NCBI GenBank assembly: GCA_002435985.1
Contig: DIXD01000061.1
Span: 2,637-41,482, forward strand
Length of the DNA stretch: 38,846 nt
Direction: 5' to 3'
DNA from: Spirochaetaceae bacterium UBA6089
Lineage (GTDB): Bacteria; Spirochaetota; Spirochaetia; Treponematales; Rectinemataceae
Below, in pieces: positions 33,267 through 38,846 of this stretch. The notes below the pieces were generated by a model. It saw only the letters and a program-made list of their open reading frames with translations, was not told the DNA's origin and did not search any database. The number at the start of each line of letters is the position of its first letter. The stretch's first letter is position 1. The translations under genes were made by a program, and so were the position numbers.

Positions 33267-34232
33267 TCAAACATAAATCTCCGGATTCAAACAGTCGCGC
33301 GGCCGCGTGCCCTCGAGCATGGCGATGAGGTTCTCCGCAGCGCGGAGGGCCATGCCTTCGCGTGAGGTTGTTGTGGCGCTCGCAATATGAGGCGTCATCA
33401 CGACATTTTTGAGCTCGGCGAGGCCATCGGCGGGCTTGGGCTCGTTCTCATACACATCAATGCCTGCCGCGGCGATCCAGCCCTCACGTAGCGCACGGAC
33501 CAGAGCAGCCTCGTCGACCACAGGCCCGCGAGATGTGTTGATCAACACCGCCGTGCGCTTCATCGTGCGTAGCGCCCGCTCATCGATGAGGTGGCGCGTT
33601 GCAGGCATGAAGGGCACATGCAGCGACACAAAATCGGAACGAGCCAGCAGTTCCTCCAGAGGAACGCGTTCAGCGCCAAGGTCGCGCTCCATCTCCTCAC
33701 TGCGGAGCTCATCGGTGTAGAGTACTTTCATGTCGAAGCCCTTCGATTTATGCGCAAAAGCCTTGCCGATTCGGCCTGCGCCGACCACACCTAGCGTCGC
33801 TCCCGTCACTTCCTGCCCGATAAACTGCAGCGGGCCCCAGCCGCTCCAGGTTCCGGACCGCATCACTGCGTCGGCCTCGACAACTCGACGCCCCGCCGCG
33901 AAGAGCAGAGCCCAGGCCATTTCTGCTGTCGCGTTGGTGAGCACTTCGGGCGTATTTGAGAGCGGAATCTTTCGCTTTGTAGCCTCCGCGATATCCATAT
34001 TGTCGAAACCCACCCCATAGTTCGCAAAACCCCTGCAGCGTGGCGCGGCTTCAAAAACCTCCGCATCGATTCTGTCAGTGATGAGGCATACTACACCATC
34101 GGCTTCCGCCACTTTCTCGAGCAATTCATGCCTGGTCAGCGGTCGATCGTTCGGATTCACTTCGACTTCGTAACGAGAACGTAGCAATTCAATACCAGGC
34201 TCTGGTATTTTTCGTGTTATATAGACCTTCAT
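33267..34232 (-). CDS. D-isomer-specific 2-hydroxyacid dehydrogenase
   Basis: The NAD-binding domain of this 321-aa protein has the motif VVGAGRIG (149-156). The catalytic Arg, Glu and His are found at R235 (NTSRGP), E264 and H282 (TPHIAS), so the enzyme should be active. It resembles glyoxylate/hydroxypyruvate or D-glycerate dehydrogenases. ATG 34232 is chosen because GGGGAGATGA lies just before it and it starts 1 nt after the transketolase stop. A longer frame to 34271 would overlap that gene. Within this locus it likely handles a 2-hydroxy or 2-keto acid product of sugar breakdown. Confidence 0.9.
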   Translation of the reverse strand: MKVYITRKIPEPGIELLRSRYEVEVNPNDRPLTRHELLEKVAEADGVVCLITDRIDAEVFEAAPRCRGFANYGVGFDNMDIAEATKRKIPLSNTPEVLTNATAEMAWALLFAAGRRVVEADAVMRSGTWSGWGPLQFIGQEVTGATLGVVGAGRIGKAFAHKSKGFDMKVLYTDELRSEEMERDLGAERVPLEELLARSDFVSLHVPFMPATRHLIDERALRTMKRTAVLINTSRGPVVDEAALVRALREGWIAAAGIDVYENEPKPADGLAELKNVVMTPHIASATTTSREGMALRAAENLIAMLEGTRPRDCLNPEIYV

Positions 34233-34233
34233 T

Positions 34234-35190
34234 TCATCTCCCCTGATTCGCTGCCAGCAGCTTTTTCGCATGTGCCTCGATATTGGTGGCGCACAGACCG
34301 TATGTCTCGATGACGCCTCTGTAGTCGCCAGATTCCGCGAAACGATCCTCTAGTCCAACATGATCATACCGCACCGAGGCGCCTGTTTGCAGTAACGCGT
34401 CACCAATGTAGGTCCCCAGCCCATTTCGTGCCTGATGGTTTTCCACCACAAGGAGTGTGTGGGTTTTAGAAATGGAGGCTGTAATCCCCGCCCAATCGAC
34501 TGGCTTTATCGAGTAAAGATCCAGCACTTCCGCCCGAATCCCCCGTGCCGCGAGACGATCAGCCGCATCGATGGCTTCGAACACCATGTCGCCATACGCC
34601 GCGATTGTGATGTCGCTCCCCTCTCTCACTACCTTCGAACCACCCAATGCGAATGAAGTGCCTTCAGGATATAGCTCAAAGAGCGGATCGCGCATGAGAC
34701 GTACGAACACCGGCCCGGGCGTTTTCAGCGCAAGATCGAATGCAGCCTTCGCCGACGCTGTGTCGCAAGGACAGAGCACCTTCATCTCTGGTAGAGTTGT
34801 CATGAACGCAATATCCTCGGTCGCCTGGTGGGTAACCCCGTCGATCGCCGCAGTCACGCCTCCGTGCGACGAGAGAATTTTCACATTGAGGTGCGGGTAG
34901 CACACAAAGGAGCGCACCACTTCGAGCGCGCGCATGGTCAGGAATACGCCATATCCAGCGACAAAAACCGTTCTTCCATTGCTTGCCATTCCGGCAGCCG
35001 CCGCCATGGTCGACACCTCGGCGATGCCGAAGTTGAAATACCGTTCAGGGAAACGGTCGCCAAAGAGATATGAGTAGGTTGAGTATCCAATGTCCGACTC
35101 AAAGACCGCGAAATCCGATTCTGCTCCTCGGCTCGCCATCTGTTCCGAAAAAGCTTTTCGGGTTGGATTGAATGCGCGTGGCAGGTTCAT
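34234..35190 (-). CDS. Transketolase, C-terminal subunit
   Basis: This 318-aa protein contains the pyrimidine-binding and C-terminal domains of a split transketolase. Visible are the YFNFGIAEVSTMAAAAGMA segment (the Glu that activates thiamine diphosphate) and GVTHQATEDIAFM. It overlaps the N-terminal subunit gene by 4 nt (ATGA), so the two parts are made together. Split transketolases serve in the pentose phosphate path and in special routes such as D-apiose breakdown. The neighbours favour a catabolic role over a housekeeping one. Confidence 0.92.
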   Translation of the reverse strand: MNLPRAFNPTRKAFSEQMASRGAESDFAVFESDIGYSTYSYLFGDRFPERYFNFGIAEVSTMAAAAGMASNGRTVFVAGYGVFLTMRALEVVRSFVCYPHLNVKILSSHGGVTAAIDGVTHQATEDIAFMTTLPEMKVLCPCDTASAKAAFDLALKTPGPVFVRLMRDPLFELYPEGTSFALGGSKVVREGSDITIAAYGDMVFEAIDAADRLAARGIRAEVLDLYSIKPVDWAGITASISKTHTLLVVENHQARNGLGTYIGDALLQTGASVRYDHVGLEDRFAESGDYRGVIETYGLCATNIEAHAKKLLAANQGR

Positions 35191-36026
35191 GTTCGTCCTC
35201 CTCTGAGTTCTCGCACAGCCTGTTCGTACTGCTCGGAATTGGGCGCCTTACCGTGCCAATCTCTAACGTTCTCCATAAAGGAAACGCCTTTCCCCTTCAC
35301 GGTGCGCGCGACGATGCAGGTCGGTTTTCCCTTCACCTGACGCGCCACGTGGAGCGTGCGCACAATCTCGGACATATTGTGGCCATCGATCTCATAGGTT
35401 TCCCAGCCAAACACGCGGAATTTCTCCACAACCGGTTCAATGGGCATAATGTCGTCGCAAAAACCATCGTTTTGCAGTCGATTTCTATCGACAATGGCAG
35501 TGACATTGTCGAGATGGAATTTCGATCCCGCTTGTGCCGCCTCCCACACCGCACCCTCGTTCAACTCGCCATCGCCAAGTACGATCCACACGCGCCAGTC
35601 TTGTTTCCGCAATTTCGCGTCGAGTCCAAGCCCGATCCCCTCGCAGAAGCCAATCCCGAGTGAACCGGTAGTCACTTCGATACCTGGCAGTTTCCCCGCC
35701 ACAGGGTGACCCTGGAGCCGCGAGTGCAGCTTGCGGAATGTACCGAGTTCATCGAGCGGAAAATAGCCCTTCAGGCTGAGGGCGGCGTACTGCACGGGGC
35801 AGGCGTGACCCTTCGAGAGAATAAAGCGGTCTCTGTCCGGCCAATCAGGTGCGGCTGGGTTGATCTTCATAATCTCAAAGTAGAGCGCGGTCACAATGTC
35901 AGCCGCCGAGAGCGAACCACCGCAGTGCCCCGACTGCGCCCGATACACCATATCCACGATGCGGAAGCGCACTTCGTTGGCGATATCTTTAAGCTCCTCA
36001 ATTCTGGTTATTGTGGTTTCTTCCAT
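35187..36026 (-). CDS. Transketolase, N-terminal subunit
   Basis: This 279-aa protein has the thiamine-diphosphate domain: AQSGHCGGSLSAADIV, LSKGHACPVQYA, TTGSLGIGFCEGIGLG and the GDGELNEGAVWEA diphosphate/metal motif with a later Asn (DRNRLQ). I chose ATG 36026 with AAGGG upstream; the frame to 36059 would run into the operator. A near-perfect promoter and a TGCATACA-centred palindrome lie directly upstream, so the GntR proteins encoded divergently probably control it. First gene of the tkt-tkt-dehydrogenase operon. Confidence 0.92.
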   Translation of the reverse strand: MEETTITRIEELKDIANEVRFRIVDMVYRAQSGHCGGSLSAADIVTALYFEIMKINPAAPDWPDRDRFILSKGHACPVQYAALSLKGYFPLDELGTFRKLHSRLQGHPVAGKLPGIEVTTGSLGIGFCEGIGLGLDAKLRKQDWRVWIVLGDGELNEGAVWEAAQAGSKFHLDNVTAIVDRNRLQNDGFCDDIMPIEPVVEKFRVFGWETYEIDGHNMSEIVRTLHVARQVKGKPTCIVARTVKGKGVSFMENVRDWHGKAPNSEQYEQAVRELRGGRT

Positions 36027-36046
36027 TGCGGAACCCTTATTGCATA

Positions 36047-36062
36047 ATTTTGCATACAAAAT
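36047..36062. promoter_or_regulatory. GntR-type operator over the transketolase transcription start
   Basis: ATTTTGCATACAAAAT, an inverted repeat with one mismatched pair, lies where transcription of the transketolase operon should start. It matches the palindromes at 36113-36126 and 38443-38460 in its TTGCAT core. Confidence 0.7.
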
Positions 36063-36071
36063 ATATTTTAT

Positions 36072-36100
36072 ATTTTACCACCGCTACTCCGACCTGTCAA
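36072..36100 (-). promoter_or_regulatory. Promoter of the transketolase operon
   Basis: On the minus strand a perfect TTGACA (36095-36100), 17-bp spacer, and TAAAAT (36072-36077). The expected start is near 36064, at the edge of the operator. Confidence 0.78.
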
Positions 36101-36112
36101 GGCACAATTGAT

Positions 36113-36126
36113 TTTTGCATGCAAAA
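36113..36126. promoter_or_regulatory. GntR-type operator upstream of the gntR promoter
   Basis: TTTTGCATGCAAAA is a perfect 14-bp palindrome ending 2 bp before the -35 box of the divergent gntR promoter. It is the likely binding site of one of the two GntR proteins for autoregulation. Confidence 0.72.
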
Positions 36127-36128
36127 TA

Positions 36129-36157
36129 TTGACATGTTTGCTATTGCGTTATATAGT
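36129..36157 (+). promoter_or_regulatory. Promoter of the tandem gntR genes
   Basis: A perfect TTGACA (36129-36134), 17-bp spacer, and TATAGT (36152-36157). The ATG is at 36164, only 6 nt past the -10 box, so the SD-like GTGAGGA (36157-36163) would be at or before the RNA start and the mRNA may be nearly leaderless, unless another promoter is used. Confidence 0.65.
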
Positions 36158-36163
36158 GAGGAC

Positions 36164-36811
36164 ATGCAAAAAATTGAGTATGCCGATCTCTCCGAAAAGG
36201 TGTATAATGAACTGCGATTGATGATCCTCGAAGGGGAGCTGCAACCTGGCGAAAAACTAAAGCAGAACCTCTTGGCCAATCAGCTAGGAATATCCAGAAC
36301 TCCTTTGGCCGCGGCCTTCTCCAAGCTTGAGAAGGAAATGCTCGTCGAGCTTCTTCCACGCCGAGGTGCGAGGGTTCGCGCCCTCAACGCTCAGGAACTT
36401 CTCGACCTCTACAATATCCGCATCCAACTGGAGCCGCTGGCTGCCGCCGGAGTCGCCAGAAATGGTACCGACGAAGATATCGCCACGATCATGAAAATGC
36501 ACACGGAGTATAAAACCATCGGCGATTCCAACGATCCTCGCGCGGTGCGCAAGGCTGACTATGAATTCCATCTCGCGGTTGCCGGATTTTCTGGAAACGA
36601 GCCGCTCTATCGCATCATTTCATCGTTTAATATAGTCTTCATTTGCAACCAGGGCGGACTACTGAAATCCGCGCAGCAGAGCTACGAGGAGCACAGTAAG
36701 ATCGTCGACGCGATCGCGTCCCGCAACGCAGCCGCCGCTGAATTTTTTATGCGCAGCCACCTTCTCGATTCGCGAGACCGCCTGCTGAGCGACACGAAGG
36801 AGGCATCGTGA
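36164..36811 (+). CDS. GntR-family regulator with FCD domain (first of tandem pair)
   Basis: This 215-aa protein has a winged HTH at about residues 7-70 (YNELRLMILEGELQPGEKL, then QLGISRTPLAAAFSKLEKE) and an FCD all-helical ligand domain. Metal-binding His/Asp of FCD are suggested by DYEFHLAVAG and EEHSKIVDAI. It most likely binds a sugar acid or phosphate and regulates the flanking operons through the TGCATGCA-type palindromes. ATG 36164 is chosen over frames starting upstream, since these cross the operator. Its stop overlaps the GTG of the next gene (GTGA). Confidence 0.88.
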   Translation: MQKIEYADLSEKVYNELRLMILEGELQPGEKLKQNLLANQLGISRTPLAAAFSKLEKEMLVELLPRRGARVRALNAQELLDLYNIRIQLEPLAAAGVARNGTDEDIATIMKMHTEYKTIGDSNDPRAVRKADYEFHLAVAGFSGNEPLYRIISSFNIVFICNQGGLLKSAQQSYEEHSKIVDAIASRNAAAAEFFMRSHLLDSRDRLLSDTKEAS

Positions 36812-37509
36812 AGCGAATCGAGTCTACCATCGTCGCCGATGAAGTCTATCGGCGCATACGAATGCTGATCATCGAAGGGAAAATTCCCGAAGGCACAAGA
36901 ATCGACCGCAAGGCACTCGCGGATGACCTGGGCGTCTCCTTGACACCGGTGAACGTAGCGACAGCCCGACTTCTCGGGGAACGATTCCTCGAACGGCGCA
37001 ACGGCACCGGGCGCGAGAACGAAGGTCTTTTTGTGCCTGAACGGCCCACGGCGGAGCTCGTTCATGTCTTTGCGGTGCGGGCAGGTATTGAGGGAATCGC
37101 CGCCCGACTCTGCGTCGAGCGAGCAATCGCGGGCGAGAGCCTCGATAAGTTCGAGATGCTTTGTGCATCGTTTTCGGAGTATCGCGACCGAGACCTTAGC
37201 GTGCCTTTTACCGCGGAAGAGCGTGAAATCTACCTCAACGCTGACAAAAATTTTCACGAAATGCTCATTGAATACGCCGACAACCCAATTCTCTCCGATA
37301 TCGACTCAAACCTCGGGTGCATCCACAGGAGCTACATCAAGGGCCTCATCAGGTTGCCCGAAGAAACGCTTCCCGAACACCGGGAGATTATCGCTGCATT
37401 CGTTGCTCGCGACCCCGAACTCGCCCAGCGGCTCGTGATCGTACACCACCTCCGCTCGCGCGATGTGCTGAAAGCTTCTCTCGAGGCGAAGGCATCGAAA
37501 CCTATTTAA
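36808..37509 (+). CDS. GntR-family regulator with FCD domain (second of tandem pair)
   Basis: This 233-aa protein has an N-terminal winged HTH (VYRRIRMLIIEGKIPEGTRIDRKALADDLGVS) and an FCD domain with DKNFHEMLIE and LPEHREIIAAF as probable metal ligands. It differs clearly from the first regulator, so it is not a recent duplicate. It starts at GTG 36808 with AAGGAGG 4 nt upstream. It overlaps the convergent BKACE gene by 8 nt at the stops. The pair may act as a heteromer or respond to different effectors. Confidence 0.88.
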   Translation: MKRIESTIVADEVYRRIRMLIIEGKIPEGTRIDRKALADDLGVSLTPVNVATARLLGERFLERRNGTGRENEGLFVPERPTAELVHVFAVRAGIEGIAARLCVERAIAGESLDKFEMLCASFSEYRDRDLSVPFTAEEREIYLNADKNFHEMLIEYADNPILSDIDSNLGCIHRSYIKGLIRLPEETLPEHREIIAAFVARDPELAQRLVIVHHLRSRDVLKASLEAKASKPI

Positions 37510-38329
37510 GAATATCGAGCATCTTCCTCGCTTCCTGAGGCGTTGCGACCTCGTAGCCCATCTCGCGTGCGAGCGCGACAGCTTTTTTCACCAGCTGGAC
37601 GTTCGTGGCGGGAAGGCCCGGTTCGAGGAAAAAACCATCCTCATACCCCACGCGCACACCAGACGCGCCACAGCCGATCGCGGTCGCGATGAGCGAGAAA
37701 TCCGTCATGCCCTCATGGATCAGACTCCAGGCCGCGTCCCTTGGAAGAGCGGACTTCAGCATGAACAGATTGTCGGCCTTCGCGGACAATGCGCCCTTGA
37801 AGCCAAGCGAAAAGTTGAAGTGCAGCGGCTTCCGTAAAAAGCCCTCATCAGTGAGACTCAGTACACTCTCAATCATGGAGAGATCGAAAATCTCAAGCTC
37901 CGGAACAACGCGTGCAAGCGTCATTTTCGTCGCCCAATACCTGATGTCGGGCCAGGTGTTGATGTACACATTCTCACCGAAATTCGTCGAACCCATATTG
38001 AGCGAAGCCATCTGGACTCTTGGCTCATCCACGGATACCGAGCGCTCTTCGAGCGTGAGTGTCGACAGCCCACCAGTCGAGCCTTGAATCACGATATCGG
38101 TCTTGGCGCGGATCAGGTCGATTGTGTGAGAAAATACGCGCAGATCGCCGACTTGCATTCCCCTCTCGTCTCTGACGTGCAGGTGCACGAGCGAAGCGCC
38201 CGCCTCCGCGCAGGCGATCACTTCGGACGCGATATCCTCAGGTAGCACAGGGTTCTTCAGCCCATCAGGAACCTTCTTTTCCATGTGCGCGACGGGCGCA
38301 ATAGCGATAATTATCTTTTTCTTCGACAT
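37502..38329 (-). CDS. BKACE family (DUF849) beta-keto acid cleavage enzyme
   Basis: This 275-aa TIM-barrel protein has the zinc-binding HLHVRD motif (49-54) and the STGG segment typical of beta-keto acid cleavage enzymes. These transfer an acetyl-type unit from a beta-keto acid to acetyl-CoA; the founding member is Kce of lysine fermentation. The actual keto acid varies widely. AGGAG precedes ATG 38329 at 8 nt; the frame to 38386 is rejected. A promoter overlapping the 38443 operator reads toward it. It shares no lysine-fermentation neighbours, so a sugar-acid role is more likely here. Confidence 0.88.
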   Translation of the reverse strand: MSKKKIIIAIAPVAHMEKKVPDGLKNPVLPEDIASEVIACAEAGASLVHLHVRDERGMQVGDLRVFSHTIDLIRAKTDIVIQGSTGGLSTLTLEERSVSVDEPRVQMASLNMGSTNFGENVYINTWPDIRYWATKMTLARVVPELEIFDLSMIESVLSLTDEGFLRKPLHFNFSLGFKGALSAKADNLFMLKSALPRDAAWSLIHEGMTDFSLIATAIGCGASGVRVGYEDGFFLEPGLPATNVQLVKKAVALAREMGYEVATPQEARKMLDILK

Positions 38330-38407
38330 GTCCTGCACTCCTTGGTGTTTGGCATTCCCTCGTCTGGTTTGAACCGCGCGAGCCACTGCTGATTCGCGAC
38401 TTTGCGA

Positions 38408-38436
38408 TTGACAGCGCCTAGTTTGTATTCTACAAT
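38408..38436 (+). promoter_or_regulatory. Promoter of the rightmost sugar-isomerase gene
   Basis: A perfect TTGACA (38408-38413), 17-bp spacer, TACAAT (38431-38436). Transcription should start at about 38443, the first base of the 18-bp operator. Confidence 0.75.
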
Positions 38437-38456
38437 ATATTTAATATTGCATGCAA
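38427..38456 (-). promoter_or_regulatory. Promoter reading toward the BKACE gene
   Basis: On the minus strand TTGCAT (38451-38456), 18-bp spacer, TAGAAT (38427-38432). The -35 box lies inside the operator palindrome, so one bound regulator could block both divergent promoters. Confidence 0.5.
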
Positions 38457-38460
38457 TATT
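38443..38460. promoter_or_regulatory. Perfect 18-bp GntR-type operator
   Basis: AATATTGCATGCAATATT is a perfect palindrome between the divergent BKACE and isomerase genes. Its core TTGCATGCAA matches the site at the gntR promoter 2.3 kb away, which ties both regions into one regulon. Confidence 0.8.
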
Positions 38461-38470
38461 TGGAGTGACA

Positions 38471-38846
38471 ATGTTTGGAGTTTCACCCGCTTATTTTTTC
38501 TCAAGCTACACCACCACATTCACCGTAGAAGACTACGCACGCGGCTTCGAGCTGCTCGCCGCCGAGGGCTTTAAGGGATATCAACCCGAAATCTTCACGT
38601 CAGACAGAATCGAGGAGTGGGATAAGGGTGCTGGCGCTCTCGCCGCGCGTGGCACCGACCTTGGCCTCTCGGCGACGCAGTTTGTCGCGCACTTTCTCCT
38701 CGCTGCGACTAAAGACGAGAGCGCGCTCTTTTCAGATCTGGGCTACCGCGAGATAGCTGCCGTCGCAAAGATCGCAACGCGCTTCCCCGGATGCGCCACG
38801 GTTACGTTGCCGATCGCGCCCTTCACCTTCCCTGCCGGACATTCCT
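38471..38846 (+). CDS. Sugar phosphate isomerase/epimerase-type TIM barrel (partial)
   Basis: The frame starts at ATG 38471, with GGAGTGA 3 nt upstream, and runs open off the window end (125 aa). It begins MFGVSPAYFFSSYTTTFTVE and continues with FELLAAEGFKGYQPEIFTSD. This start resembles AP-endonuclease-2-fold sugar isomerases/epimerases (PF01261 group), a family that includes hydroxypyruvate isomerase, tagatose 3-epimerase and D-apiose isomerase. The 3' part with the metal ligands is outside the window. It shares a divergent promoter region and an operator with the BKACE gene. Confidence 0.65.
   Translation, partial: MFGVSPAYFFSSYTTTFTVEDYARGFELLAAEGFKGYQPEIFTSDRIEEWDKGAGALAARGTDLGLSATQFVAHFLLAATKDESALFSDLGYREIAAVAKIATRFPGCATVTLPIAPFTFPAGHS

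Overview
The window looks like a GC-rich (mid-50s percent by eye) bacterial chromosome segment. The best guess is a free-living or host-associated spirochaete-type anaerobe. That is an inference from gene content: two PnrA/BMP-type nucleoside importers, an endonuclease Q-family protein, DUF2804 and DUF3842 proteins, a LarA-like racemase and split transketolase. No rRNA or universal marker gene is present to prove it.

Left part (1-8.8 kb). A tRNA-Gly(CCC) is followed by an IS5-type transposase scrap and an ImmA/IrrE-type metallopeptidase whose N-terminal HTH has been cut off. A LarA-like gene follows on the minus strand. Between it and tatA lie three decayed pieces of a tripartite tricarboxylate transporter locus: PrpR_N regulator, TctA and TctB fragments. 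Then come tatA-tatC-tatB, a secreted alkaline phosphatase whose start codon sits in a perfect hairpin, a YibE/F membrane protein and an atypical NAD(P)-dependent epimerase. Strong terminators separate the last three.

Middle part (8.8-24.4 kb). A complete nucleoside-type ABC importer (binding protein, two-domain ATPase, two permeases) runs on the minus strand. It diverges from a GHKL ATPase carrying an internal Ig-like domain, the most unusual protein here. A hipBA toxin-antitoxin pair follows, with two matching 22-bp operators. Next are the EndoQ-family protein, a DUF2804 gene that appears leaderless, a ThiS/MoaD-like carrier, a drastically shortened ThiF-like protein, a DUF3842 protein and a zinc/manganese ABC importer.

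Right part (24.4-38.8 kb). A second nucleoside-type importer is translationally coupled to an ADP-ribosylglycohydrolase-family protein. A polar amino-acid ABC importer follows. The end of the window is a carbohydrate or sugar-acid catabolic locus: 2-hydroxyacid dehydrogenase, two-subunit transketolase, two tandem GntR/FCD regulators, a BKACE (DUF849) enzyme and the start of a TIM-barrel sugar isomerase. Three palindromes centred on TGCATGCA/TGCATACA sit at the promoters of this locus and mark a probable shared operator. No CRISPR array, rRNA or intact insertion sequence was seen.
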